A DNA stretch of 64,000 nucleotides from Neoceratodus forsteri. Its lineage: Eukaryota > Chordata > Ceratodontiformes > Ceratodontidae. The stretch spans positions 204,758,501-204,822,500 of the forward strand of contig CM057458.1 of the NCBI GenBank assembly GCA_016271365.2, read 5' to 3'. A model generated the notes under the pieces. It was given only the letters and a program-made list of their open reading frames with translations. It did not search any database and was not told the origin of the DNA. Shown piece after piece: positions 22,145 through 32,657 of this stretch. The position numbers and the translations under genes are program-made. Numbering within the stretch: the first letter of the stretch is position 1; each line of letters opens with the position of its first letter.

Positions 22145-22463
22145 TGGCGCTGTGGCACTACTGCGCAATAGTCCACTGTGGCACTGGTACGCAGCTGGTC
22201 GGTCGAGCAGGATGCGTATTCATCAGATGGCGCTGTGCGTGGCCTTGCGTCATTGCCCATGACCTGGTGTCCGACCTTTTCCCCCTGGCCCTGTTCGGCT
22301 GCCATGTGTACAGCCCTATTGCGCTGTCTGGTGACAGTGCTATGTGAAGTGACGGCACTGTTTGAACAGCACGATTGGAACCTGTGGTGGTCTATTGCAC
22401 AACATCTCCACGTGGGGTTACGGCACAGCGTGGCGCCATATTGCCTGCTGTAAAGTTGGTACT

Positions 22464-24250
22464 ATGGCTCACAGAAGAGCAGTTCAGTGGAGCCCAGTCG
22501 AACTGGCCAACTTGGTGGCTCTAGTGGAGCCTCACTATGGAGCACTTTATGGTGAGCGCCCTCACCATTGCCAGGACGCAGGTGTGGCAGCAAGTGGCCA
22601 CTGACCTGGTGGGGTCACTGGGACGGTGCCGGTCAGCTGAGCAGTGCCAGCACCGGTACGGTGACCTCCACCAGAGGGATCCGGATCTTCTTGATTGGCT
22701 GCGGTCACATGCCAGGCTGGGCGTGGTGCCTAGGCCAGGTGGGTGTACCATCTATGCACCTGTATTCTCTGTAGGGGTGTGAGTGTGTTTTGGTGGCTGT
22801 GCATAGGTGATGGCTCTGCCATGGTTGGCTGTGTCAGTGTGTGCAGGTGTGAGATGCATGGGTCTGGCTGTGTGGGCAGGCACTCTCACTGGGGCAGGGG
22901 GCAGTCTGCTTTGGAGTCACACTGATGTTTGTCTCAACATATGTCTCCCACAGGCCGGGATGTGAGGATGCAGGCACGGGGTGAGGAGGGCCATGCCAGG
23001 GCCCTGGTGCCAGTGGGTGTTGCACCCCAGCAGCAGCAGCAGCATCAGCGGCAGACCCAGCTGCTTGAGGAGTGTGAGTACCATTACTTCATGGATGCTA
23101 TTGCATGCTGGGGGGGGCAAGACCACCAGCCATGCACAACACAACCATGCAGGAAAGGGGAGGTCATAATTCCACTATACAAGACACTAGTGAGGCCCCA
23201 CCTGGAGTACAGTGTACAGTTCTGGAGACCATACCTACGTAAGGACATAGACTGGGTAGAGAAGGTTCAGAGGAGAGCAACAAAGATGGTGCATGGATTG
23301 CATCACAAGTCCGATGAAGACAGGTTGAAGGAACTGAACATATACTCCCTGGAGGAGAGGAAGGAGTGAGGGGATATGATAGAGACATACAAGTATCTTA
23401 CAGGGAGGAACAGGGTGCAGGAAAACACTATTTTTAAGCGAAAAAGATGTTCCAGGACTAGAGGGCATGGGATGAAGTTGGAGGAGGACGATTCAGAGGA
23501 AACATGAGAAAGAATTTCTTCACAGAACGGGTGGTGGACAAGTGGAACACCCTGCCAGAGGAAGTGGTGGGGCTGAAACAACTCGGTATTTAAGAATGCA
23601 GGATAGACATAAAGGAATTCTGGAGGTCAGAGGTAAGGTGCAACAGACTTATAGGAAAACAAAGTGAACTTACAAGCTCAAATGGGCAGACTGGGTGGGC
23701 CATAGGCCCTTATCTGGCGACACTGTCTATGTATCTATGTATGTATGCGACATGGGTGACATGCATCACTGTCCAGTATCTGTACGTCTGTGTATCGCGT
23801 CACTGGTGGTCCATGCATGCACTGGGCACATAGCTGTGTAACTGGCATCGCACCAGTTGCCCACGTCACTTGACAGCCTTGTTTGTGCTGTGATGGACAT
23901 GGGCAGTGTGTGTGTGCAGTGGTGCACATAGCTGGTGCCGCCTGTTTGTGATGGCCATGTGCATGTTCACTGTGGGTGGGTGCATGCCATCACAGGTGTG
24001 GGACATTGGGCTATATGGCTTGCAGGTTGGGTGGTGTTCAGGGTTGTGGTCAGTCACAGCCATTGACTGTGTTCCCATTTTCCTAGGCCTTGAAGTTCTC
24101 CGGAGGATACATAGGGACATACGGGGCCTGACACAGGTGTCCCTGGATAACCAGGCCATCCTGGAGTCCATTAGGAGACATGGCCTGTGGAGGAGGCATC
24201 ACAGGGGACAGCGGAACCAAGCACAGGATGACCAGCCAGTTGGGCCTTAG
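22464..24250 (+). pseudogene. Harbinger-1 second Myb/trihelix-like gene (Myb-2)
   Basis: Plus-strand gene with three likely exons. Exon 1 (22464-22738) starts MAHRRAVQWSPVELANLV, then after a frameshift near 22553 reads ARTQVWQQVATDLVGSLGRC and EQCQHRYGDLHQRDPDLLDW. This is a SANT/trihelix-like fold with the conserved W, W and R positions. The donor CCAG|GTGGGT (phase 1) joins an acceptor at 22953 ('tctcccacag'). Exon 2 (22954-23073) is Gln-rich and ends at GTGAGT. Exon 3 (24087-24250), after 'ttttcctag', has VLRRIHRDIRGLTQVSLDNQ and a basic tail. Exon phases agree across both junctions. Its sequence and strand differ from Myb-1, so it is a separate gene. A CR1 fragment sits in intron 2. Confidence 0.65.
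23153..23750 (+). mobile_element. CR1 LINE 3' fragment inside Myb-2 intron 2
   Basis: The frame opens with [19 protein letters not shown] and continues through [36 protein letters not shown], a stop at 23367, and frameshifted pieces of the YFFTERVVD..N.LP region. It ends in the CR1-type tail 'tctatgtatctatgtatgta'. It adds about 600 bases to the intron and does not touch the inferred exons. Confidence 0.85.
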
Positions 24251-24254
24251 GCCA

Positions 24255-24513
24255 CAATACCCTTCCCACTTCTCCCATCCCTACCACCCTGCCTTCCCTC
24301 TCCAAGTTGTTCATCCCTACCTCTTGAACACCCCTACCTTGTTCCCGTCCCCCCTTGTAAATAGTTCTTGTTTATTGTTTTGTTATTTACTATTTGAAAA
24401 TTTGAAAATACATATTTATATTTTGATATGAATACTGTGTTGGTCTCTGATTTGCAACTGGCTATGGGTGCTCAGTTGCAGTGGTGTACATGCCATCTGG
24501 GGTGGTATGGTCC

Positions 24514-24552
<39 letters not shown>

Positions 24553-25140
24553 CGTGTGTGTGTGTGCATGGGGAGGTATCTCCGGCATGGCAGTGACTTT
24601 CTGTTGGTCTTGCCATCTGCTGCCACCCACTGCTGGGTGCACAGGGTGTGCCTGGCTTGTATGCTTCTCTGCTGCACGGGGTTGACATGTGCTGGGGGGG
24701 ATGCATGTTTTCCTGCAGTGCCAGTCACTGCACATGGTGTAGTGTCTTGGGTCATGGTAGCCGGTGTGTTGTGCGGTGACGGGGCTGATGTGCACCTGTG
24801 GTTGTTTTACTCTGTGTGTGGCACCCCAGCCTGCCAGTGGTTGTGCTGGGGTGTCATGGCTCTGCTGTGCTTTGTTGGCTTGTCCCCATGGGCCAGTAGA
24901 TCATCCGTCACACCCCCAGTGATGCTGTGCTTGGGGTGTGCAGGTGTCATGTTGGTTCTGCAGTGTGGTCCTGTGCCCATGTGTGGCATGGCTGGCGGTG
25001 GGCCCCAGCCTGCCTCCCTGGATGTGCAGTTCCATTGCTCTGGGGGCTCTGCTTGCTCTATAGCACCTCTGGACTGCTCAGCTGGGCTGCCCTGGTTGCG
25101 CTATAGCGCAACATTTCTGCTCAGCTTCTCCTTCCTGGTT
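24255..25140. other. 3' flank of Myb-2 inside Harbinger-1, non-coding
   Basis: After the Myb-2 stop the sequence becomes AT-rich ('tatttgaaaatttgaaaata'), as expected of a transcript end, then GT-rich. The long plus-strand frame over the GT repeat (24481-25158) is a composition artefact. Confidence 0.6.
24511..24567. repeat. (GT)n microsatellite
   Basis: Roughly twenty GT dinucleotides with one interruption (GGC). It creates artefactual His-Thr and Cys-Val runs in the frames that cross it. Confidence 0.95.
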
Positions 25141-25298
25141 GTGCTATGGCGCAGTTAGTGCGATATTCAGACATTGGCTGCTTGCGCAATTTGTTCTGCT
25201 CCTTGTTTGAATATTGCACCTGTTGCGCATATGCGCAATTGGTTTGTGCTTGCTCCTGCTGTTGCGCACATTTTGGGCGCAGTTTGAATATCCGGGCC
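25140..25298 (-). repeat. Right terminus and subterminal array of Harbinger-1
   Basis: The last 16 bases are the inverted repeat. The preceding ~150 bases contain several TGCGCAA/TTGCGCA words (near 25182, 25224, 25233 and 25263) and GATATTC/GAATAT words (near 25163, 25208 and 25285). A similar density occurs at the left end. They may be recognition sites for the element's proteins. Confidence 0.8.
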
Positions 25299-25301
25299 AA
25301 T

Positions 25302-25884
25302 ATGTAAAGAAAATGTAATAAGACCATAAAAAATGAAAAAGCCGGTGCCCGCTTTACCTTTCTTACTATAGAACTGTGTTCTCCATTCCCTTTCTAGTTT
25401 CTATGATTCAATATTTCTAAATATGTTTCTATGTTTCCAGTGCCTAAAGACTCTTCATGAGAAAATAGTCTCAATGCAGTATCACTTTAAAAACTGATTT
25501 CTGAAAGAACAGTTCTACATAAAAAAAGGAAACTGCAAATATTTATCATTTTATTTTACCTAGTCCAAAGCAGTGACTTGCAAATAACAAATCTTCATTT
25601 CGCACACTATGAACTTTTAATTGAACTCTGAAATTGGATTACAGACTGAAAAGGACTACTAACATGTATAAAATGTAGTTTCATGCTGTTGGTTTATTCA
25701 AAAACCTATGAACTATTTAATCTGTCACTGCAAGAACAAAACAAAACCTGAAAAAAACCTGTGTATGCCGCAGTTGCACCTGTTCACCTGTTTGGAAGGA
25801 AAATTTAACAAAAAATGCAAAAAAATCTCATTATTGATCTAACTGGAAAAAGATGCCTTTCTGATGTTGATTTGTTACCAATAA
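25302..25884. other. No recognisable gene
   Basis: AT-rich flank of the Harbinger element with short frames only. Confidence 0.5.
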
Positions 25885-26017
25885 AAAGAATAAGCTCTAA
25901 GCTTTATTTTGCATAAGTGCCTTTCAAATACCAAGGCGCTTAATAAAAGATTAAGACAGCAATAATAAAATCAATAAATACCATACAAAACAGTAACCAT
26001 AGTCTGACGAGGATCAC

Positions 26018-27206
26018 TCATTCAGTGCCGTTAAAGGCCTGGCACCATAATAAAGTTTTTAAGGCCTGTTTAAAACCTCCCACGGTTGAGCACTCCCACA
26101 GCCGATGGGGTAGAGAATTCCAGAGAGTAGGGGCCATGTACATAAATGCACAGGCCCCAGAAAACTTCAAAGACATCCTTGGAATCTCCAGCAACCCCAT
26201 GTCAGCCAAATGGAGCTGTCACTCGGGGCGACAGGGAACAAGAAGCTATTTCAAGTAGTCAGGGCCAAGTCCATGTAGGGCTTTATAAGACAGTAAACCA
26301 ACTTTAAAGGTGATCTGCCACCAAATCGACAGCCAGTGCAGACTGCACAGCACAGGGGTGATATGAGAACCACGAGCAGTCCCCGTCAACAATCATGCTG
26401 CCACATTCTGCACTGGCTGCAGGTGGCATATATCAACCCCAGGAAGCCCGAAGTACAGGGAGCTGCAGTTATCAAGGCACGAGGTCACAAAGGCATGGAC
26501 CAATGTAGGTAGATCCCCAGATGGAACAAGGTGCTTGATCCTGGTGATGTTTCTAAGATGATAAACAGACGACTTGATGACTGCTAACACCTGAGATCAT
26601 GAAGTCAGCTTATCGTCAAGCACCACCCCCAGGTCCTGCACCTGTTAAGAGGTGAGGATCTGGGAGCCCCCTTGATAAATTCCAGGGGGCTGACCAGTCC
26701 TCAACCCCTCTATCTGGTGACCTGGGTCCACAACCATCACCTCACTCTTTTCCACCTTCAGCTTTAGCCAGCTCAAATTCATCCAGTCCTGAATTTCAGA
26801 AAGGCAGTTGTAAAATACCAAGAGAGCACTATCCTGGTCAGATGCAAAAGACAGGTAGAGCTGGGAATCATCAGCATAGCAGTGAAACCTCAGCCCATAC
26901 CATCTTACAATGTCTCCGAGGGGCAGCATATACACTGCAAACAGCATGGGGGACAGCACTGAGCCCTGAGGGACCCCACATGACAGAGAAAATGGGTCTA
27001 AGGAAAAAATCCCAGAAACCACTCTGAGTTCTGCCAGTAAGAAAAGATATAAACCACCTGAGGACCTTACATGTTAGGCCACAGATGGACTTCAAACACC
27101 CAAGCAATACCCCATGGTCGACAGTGTCAAAGGCTGAAAAGAGATTTAGGAGCACCAGAATGGAATGGCTTCTCCGATCTCTCGATATCAGGAGATCATT
27201 GATCAC
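26018..27206 (-). pseudogene. L2 reverse transcriptase palm and C-terminal domain
   Basis: Fragments in order on the minus strand. 27206-26871 has LLNLFSAFDTVDHGVLL (motif A). 27022-26645 has [20 protein letters not shown] (motif B) and [12 protein letters not shown] (catalytic ADD), then [19 protein letters not shown]. 26590-26393 has SSVYHLRNITRIKHLV, SCLDNCSSLYFGLP and LQPVQNVAA. 26209-26018 has APTLWNSLPHRLWECSTVGG and FKQALKTLL, the typical L2 tail. Frameshifts separate the pieces. Confidence 0.85.
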
Positions 27207-27362
27207 CTGAACCAGCGCAGTCTTGGTACTATGCCTCTTTCAAAAACCAGACTGGGGAGGTTCTTACATAGAAACATAGAAACATAGACTTTGACGGCAG
27301 ATAAGGACCGCTTGGCCCATCTAGTCTGCCTATTTCCCTACCTACAGGATAGGCTGCAGATC

Positions 27363-28061
27363 CTAGTTAACCAACAGCCTATTTCTTCCTACCCCCACAA
27401 GAATTGCCTTATGTCTGTCCCATGTATTCTTGAATTCTTCCACAGTTTTAGACCCCACAACCTCCTCAGAAAGGCTGTTCCATGCATCCACTACCCTCTC
27501 TGTGAAATAATACTTCCTCACATTGCCCCTGAACTGCCCTCCTTCTATCTTTAAATTGTGCCCCCTTGTTCTTGCAAGTCTCTTTTTCTGAAAGATGCTA
27601 CCCTCTTGGACTTTGTTGATTCCACTGAGGTACTTAAAAGTTTCTATCTTGTCCCCCCTCTCCCTTCTTTCCTCAAGGGTATACTTATTAAGCTCCTTTA
27701 GTCTCTCCTCATATGGCTTCTGTAGCAGACCTTGCACCATTTTAGTTACCCTCCGCTGGACTACCTCTATCCTGTCTATGTCCTTGCGGAGATGGGGTCT
27801 CCAGAACTGGACACAGTACTCCAGATGGGGTCTCACCAACTGTCTGTACAGAGGGATAACAACTTCGTGTTTTCTGCTGCTGATGCCTCTCCCTATACAT
27901 CTCAGTATACCCCCAGCCCTCCCTAATGCCTTCTCACATTGCTTGCTAACCTTAAGTTCATCTGATATGATTACCCCCAGGTCCCTTTCCTTTTTTGTTG
28001 TTGTTACTACCTCCCCACCCATTGTGTATTCTTCCCCTGGGTTTTTGTTTCCCAGGTGCAT
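27363..28061 (-). CDS. CR1 RT C-terminal domain, open 232-codon segment
   Basis: The longest undamaged CR1 piece in the window. It opens just after the RT palm with MHLGNKNPG, then [105 protein letters not shown] and a closing WDRHKAIL. This is the classic CR1 C-terminal region, ending at a natural stop. The upstream ATG is an internal methionine; the true protein starts far upstream in the endonuclease. The palm (FADD region near 28185-28200) is frameshifted just upstream. Confidence 0.85.
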   Translation of the reverse strand: MHLGNKNPGEEYTMGGEVVTTTKKERDLGVIISDELKVSKQCEKALGRAGGILRCIGRGISSRKHEVVIPLYRQLVRPHLEYCVQFWRPHLRKDIDRIEVVQRRVTKMVQGLLQKPYEERLKELNKYTLEERRERGDKIETFKYLSGINKVQEGSIFQKKRLARTRGHNLKIEGGQFRGNVRKYYFTERVVDAWNSLSEEVVGSKTVEEFKNTWDRHKAILVGVGRNRLLVN

Positions 28062-28180
28062 TATTTTGCACTTCTTTGTATTGAATCCTAGCTGCTATAC
28101 TTCTGACCATTCCTCCAACCTTGCCAAGTCCCTTTTCATCCTTTCCATGCTTCCTTGTGTATCAACCCTGTTACAGATCT

Positions 28181-30206
28181 TTGTGTCATCTGCAAAAGGC
28201 ATATTTTTCCTTCCAGTCCCTCTGCAATGTCACTGAAGAAGACATTAAAAAGGACTGTACCCAATACTGAACCCTGTGGTACCCCACTAGTAGCCCCTCT
28301 TTCTTCAGAGTGGACTACATTTACAATTACCTTCTGTGTCCTGTTGTGCAGCCAATGTTTTACTCAGGCTACCACCCTGGCACCCACTCCCAGACTGGTT
28401 AATTTGACTACTAATCTTTTGTGTGGGACTGTGTCAAATGCCTTGCTAAAGTCTAGGTAGGTCATGTCCACAGATCCCTCTCTGGTCTACTACTTTGGTC
28501 ACCCAGTCAAAGAAATCTATTAGATTCGTCTGACATGACCTTCCCGCTGTGAACCCATGCTGCCTTGGGTCCTGTGCTCCACTGGCCTCTAGGTACTCAA
28601 CTATTCTTTACTTCAGAAGTGACTCCATCACTATCCCTACCACAGAGGTCAGACTGACAGGTCTGTAGTTTCCTGCCTCTGTCTTGGTCCCACTTTTGTG
28701 AAGGGGAATCACATCTGCCTTCCTCCAGTCCTCAGGTACCACACCATCCTCCCATGATTTATTAAAAAGAGTAGCCAGTGTTTTCACTAGTTTCTCCCTT
28801 AATTCTTTTAGAATTCTGGGGTGAATTCCATCAGGCCCCATTGCTTTGTCCACCTTCAGTTTTAGGAGTTCTTGCAGAAACCTTTCTTCTGTGAAAGGAC
28901 TGGGATCGACCCCCCATCAAGAGTGCTTTTGTTAATTGGATTAGACACTTCCCCCTCCTCTTTTGTGAATACTGAGCAGAAATATTAGTTCAGTATCCCT
29001 GCTTTTTCACTGTCCCCCTCTGCCCACCCACCGTTCATTCTATTCAGCCTCACTATCCCTCCCTTTGTCTTTCTACGCTCGCTGATGTACCTATAAAAGG
29101 TTTTATCCCCCTTCTTAACTGAGTTGGCTATCTTCTCCTCAGTTTGGGCCTTTGCTATTCTGACTTTCCTCCCTGCTTCCTTCTGCCTTAACTGGTACAG
29201 GTCTCTGTCCTGCTCCTTCTGTGTTTCCTTATACTTCCGGAATGCTATCTTTTTCCTCCTGACTTTCACAGCCACCTCTTTTGAGAACCATAGTGGCTTT
29301 TTCTTTCATTTTGATTTGTTTATTTGCTTCACACAAAGGCTTGTTGCCTCTGTGATGGCAGTTTTGATAATTCCCCATTGTTGCTCCACACTTCCTTCTA
29401 GCCTGTTTGCTAGTGTTTTTCTGAGGCACTCTCCCATCTTGCCAAAGTCAGCCCTCCTAAAGTCCAGTACCCTCACTTTTGTATGGCTTGACTCTGTAGC
29501 TGAGTTTAATGTGAACCACACTGTTTGATGGTCACTTGTCCCCAGATGGCAACCCACTTCTAGATCTGAGATCCTCTCACTGCCCCCGTTTGAGAGTATG
29601 AGGTCTAAGATTGCTCCCTCACGAGTGGGTTCCAAACTAGCTGTCTAAGGCCTGCCACCTGTAGGGCATCAAGAATGGCCCTGCTCTTTGATGTGGCTGC
29701 AGAAAATGTGCTCCAGTTAACATCTGGCATATTCAGGTCTCCCATCAACAGTATCTCCCCTTTCTCTGCCATTCTAAGAATGCCTTCTATCATATCCTTG
29801 TCCATTCCCTTCCCCTGACATGGGAGTCTGTACACAACCCTGTGCGGATTGTGGTGCCCTTTCCAGTCTCCAAGGTGACCCACAGTGCCTCCTCTCCTCC
29901 CTGTTTACTCTTTTGTTCAGTTGCTTTTATCCCTTCCTTTACATAGAGAGCTACTCCTCCACCTCTTCTCCCCTGCCTGTCTCTCCTGTAGGTTATGAAC
30001 CCTGGTATGTTAACATCCCAGTCATGGTTCTCTGTGTACCATGTTTCTGTGACTGCTACGATATTCAGGCATCCCTCTTCCATCAAGGCCACCAGCTCAG
30101 GGAGCTTGTTGCCCAGACTACGGGCATTGGTATTCATTACCCTCCATTTCCTGATGGCCTTACTCCCTTTTGCCCTTTCTCTGTCCTTCTTTGACACTTT
30201 CTCCAT
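28181..30206 (-). pseudogene. CR1 ORF2 endonuclease and RT N-terminal half
   Basis: Starts near 30206 with VMNTNARSLGNKLPELVALM, then VAVTETWYTENHDWDVNIPG (the TETW Glu is an APE-type catalytic residue), and RRGGGVALYVKEGI. After a frameshift 29883-29605 has LLMGDLNMPDVNW (GDxN). 29635-29306 has SDHQTVWFTL (the SDH catalytic His) and the linker. 29275-28985 is the basic linker before the RT (YRYISERRKTKGGI). 28853-28608 has DKAMGPDGIHPRILKEL and NYRPVSLTSVVG of the RT fingers. Several frameshifts. Confidence 0.85.
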
Positions 30207-30322
30207 TTACCCCAGCCCTTCTCCCTATTGACACCTCTATGTTGACATTTGCCGCACTTACTACTATAATTATTTGGGGGGGCTAGGATTTCCCTGCTCC
30301 TTTCTAGTGCATCCCCCCTTGG

Positions 30323-30840
30323 CTAATTTAAAAGCTTGCCAATGAAGCATTTAAACCTATCACCTAGGATCCTGGTTCCCCTTCCTGACAGATGCAGCCC
30401 ATCATGCCAGTATTGGCTTGCATCACTCCAGGTGGGCCCCCAGTCCCCAATGAAGCCAAATCCCTGAGCTCCAAACCAGTTTTTCAACCACTGATTGAAT
30501 CCCATGGTGCGGAACACCCTAGCTTCTCCTATGCCATAGATGGGCAGCACCTCCGAGAAGGTTACCATGCATGCTACTTGACTAAGGCCCCTCCCCAATT
30601 CCACAAACTCTTCCTGCACTTCTCTAATCCCTTTCTTAGCCAGGTCATTTGTCCCTAGGTGGGCAATGACATCCAGCTCCCTCCCCTGTGCAGCTGCTAT
30701 GGCAATCCTGAGGATTCGCTCCATGCCCCTCCAAGCCATGGTGCCAGGCAGGCACCTTACCTCCCTCTCCCCTTCCTCCCCCAGTTCTACCTTTCTAACA
30801 ATGGAGTCCCCCACCAGGAGTTATTTACTTCCCCTGCAGG
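30323..30840 (-). pseudogene. CR1 ORF1 SGNH-hydrolase (esterase) domain
   Basis: Minus-strand fragment of about 165 codons. It contains all the blocks of an SGNH hydrolase: GDSIVRKVEL (Ser of GDS), IAHLGTNDLAKKG (GTND, Asn), and WHDGLHLSGRGTRI (Asp and His of DxxH). It then ends with FKCFIGKLLN. The apparent first codon is a GTG in a frame that extends upstream, so it is an internal residue. Esterase domains of this kind are known in ORF1 of CR1 LINEs and may act on lipids or help in RNP handling. The ORF is 5'-truncated by the insertion. Confidence 0.8.
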
Positions 30841-31615
30841 GTCCCCTGCCACCCTCCTGTGGGTCACCTTTGTGGAGGTTCCCAGCATCCTCCTTGGTCT
30901 CCACTGCAGGTGCCTTCTTAAATGTTATCTATGGTCAAGTGGTTCTCCAGTTGTACTGCCACTACTTTCTCAATAACCTTCCCTATAAAGGGGAGGTTTG
31001 AGATTGGTCTATAATTGGCCAGAGAGTCTGGGTCCAAAGAAGCTTTCTTCAGGAGGGGTGTTACCTCTCCCTCCTTCAGGGAGCTTGGGAATTCACCTGA
31101 ATCGAGGGAGCACCAGACTATCTGTACCAGGACCAGGCCAATAATATCACAACATCACATAATCAGGTAGGTTGGACCCAGATCCAAACTACAGCACATA
31201 GGGTGCATACTCTGGACAAGCTGCATGACATCCACAAACTCTGGCAGGTTAAAGGAACTCCAGGAAGCACGAGGTGGGGTGACCAAGCACCGATCACTAG
31301 CTTCCCCCCACAGAGTGAGTCAAGAGGATCTCCAACCTAAGGTCAGCCACCTAATTCACAAAGAATCAAGCAAGCTCATCACACTCCACTTGCAAAAAAG
31401 GTCTTTGGAGCTGCAGAAAGGTTGGGTTGCACAACCTGTTCATGGTTTGCAAGAGCTGAGCTGGTCGATTCTGAGCGGCAGCAATCTCCCCCAGACAGGA
31501 ATTCTGTCTTCTTACAGGACATCGTTAATTAGTAGGCCTGATAATGCTCTACCAATCTAAGGTGGTCGACTACAAGGGCAGATTTCCACCAACGTCACTC
31601 TAACCTATGTCCTAG

Positions 31616-32657
31616 TCACCACAACTCCCTCAAGGACCCATCAAACCAAGGGGTCTGAGGGCAAAGGGGGAGAGGACGAACATGGATAGGAGCAATCAAG
31701 TCCAGAGGCATGGAAACAGCCTTATCATAGGCCAAAACCAAGGTCTCTGGACTTGTGCTGGCATAAGGAAACTCTGAGAGGTCAATCACCGCCATCAGGC
31801 CTTCGGGGCTCACCTCACATAAAGGGTGGTAACTGCTCATCTCCACAGGGGCAGGCCTACGGAGGCAGGGAGCAAAAGTTTAACCTCATGGTGTAGTGAT
31901 TGGACCAACTGACAGGTTCCATCCCCAAATTGGAGGCCTCAATCCCCAGGAGGAAGACCAGGTCAAGAGAGTGACCATGTTGATGGGTGGCAGAGGTAAC
32001 AGTCTGTGTAAGGCCCAGTGATGTCATCAGCTGGAGAAAGTGAAGTCCAAATTTTGAGAGTTCATCATTGACCCAGGCATTAAAGTTGCCCAGAACCATC
32101 AGTCTGGATGACTCCAGCGCCATGTTGACCATGAAGTCCGCTACTTCCTGTAGGACTCGCTTTTCATTCCTGGGTGGACAGTAGACAAGAGCTATCCTAC
32201 AAGTGCTATCCTACAACCTACACCTGCCACCACAGTACACTTCAAGGATTCAGCCTCCTCAATTGGTACACTCGAGAGGCCCAGCTTGGTCTTGAAACAG
32301 ACCACCACCCCTCCCATGGTCCAATCTCAAGCAGTGTATCACCGAGTACCTGGCTGGAGTTGTAGCTTCCAATATGGGGCCAGCATTTTCATCCAGCCAG
32401 GTCTCGGTGATGCATACCAGATCGGTTGTTCCAATAAGATCAGCAATAATAGCCATCTTGTTCTTAACAGATCTGGCATTGCATAACACAGCTCGAGTTG
32501 GACGGGCCTCAAGGGCTGCCCCGGCTACTTGCCCACCGGAAATGGTAGTACCCTTGGGTATGGGGACTAAACATGGAGCACCACAATCCAGACTCCATTT
32601 AGCCCCAGGGCATCTTCTAGACCTAACTACCCCGATGTGAGAGACCCGTTCATTCAT
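31616..32657 (-). pseudogene. L2 APE-type endonuclease fragments
   Basis: 32657-32259 holds RAVLCNARSVKNKMAIIADL, DLVCITETWLDENAG (TETW) and RLDHGRGGGL. 32132-31857 holds RLMVLGNFNAWVND (normally GDFN; here GNFN, a lost Asp) and LDLVFLLG plus a degraded SDH region (SWSNHYTMRL, so the SDH Asp is also changed). 31846-31616 is the linker (TPWFDGSLRELW, compare the family phrase 'PWf...lr.lk'). It is dead through frameshifts and catalytic substitutions. Confidence 0.75.

Larger units (their letters stand above)
19862..22463. promoter_or_regulatory. Divergent intergenic region between Myb-1 (-) and Myb-2 (+), split by a LINE
   Basis: Without the LINE at 20268-22144 this leaves about 700 bases between two head-to-head genes, so it should hold both promoters. 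It contains words like those at the element ends ('gctgaatatcgcgaatttgcgc' region near 20078-20099; 'tagcgcaatgcatg' near 19981). It also contains two octamer-type words: ATGCAAAT at 19992-19999 and its inverse ATTTGCAT at 20062-20069. No TATA box is obvious. The promoter call is inferred from gene orientation. Confidence 0.45.
15968..25298 (+). mobile_element. PIF/Harbinger DNA transposon, complete copy (Harbinger-1)
   Basis: Both termini are visible: 'ggcccggatattcaaa' at 15968-15983 and its exact inverse at 25283-25298. A 3-bp direct duplication AAT flanks the element (15965-15967 and 25299-25301), matching the 3-bp target duplications of this superfamily. Inside are a HARBI1-type transposase (+), a Myb/SANT-like gene (-) and a second Myb-like gene (+). 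Two younger insertions, a LINE at 20268-22144 and a CR1 fragment at 23153-23750, account for about 2.5 kb, so the original element was roughly 6.9 kb. Lesions in the genes mean it is no longer autonomous. Confidence 0.9.
27266..30945 (-). mobile_element. CR1 LINE with ORF1 esterase, EN and RT, inserted in the L2
   Basis: About 3.7 kb on the minus strand, the longest CR1 here. The 3' end carries 'catagaaacatagaaacata', the reverse complement of the CR1 octamer tail. Upstream it keeps the whole ORF2 in fragments and the C-terminal part of ORF1 with an SGNH-hydrolase fold. It is 5'-truncated within ORF1 near 30945. It lies inside the RT of the L2 element in the same orientation, so the CR1 is younger than the L2. 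Confidence 0.88.

Noticed and set aside
24481..25158. 225-codon plus-strand open frame
   Set aside because: It runs across a (GT)n microsatellite and gives Cys/Val runs. No motif, and it lies in the 3' flank of Myb-2.
27595..28236. 213-codon plus-strand open frame
   Set aside because: It is the mirror of the CR1 C-terminal domain on the minus strand, which carries the family motifs.
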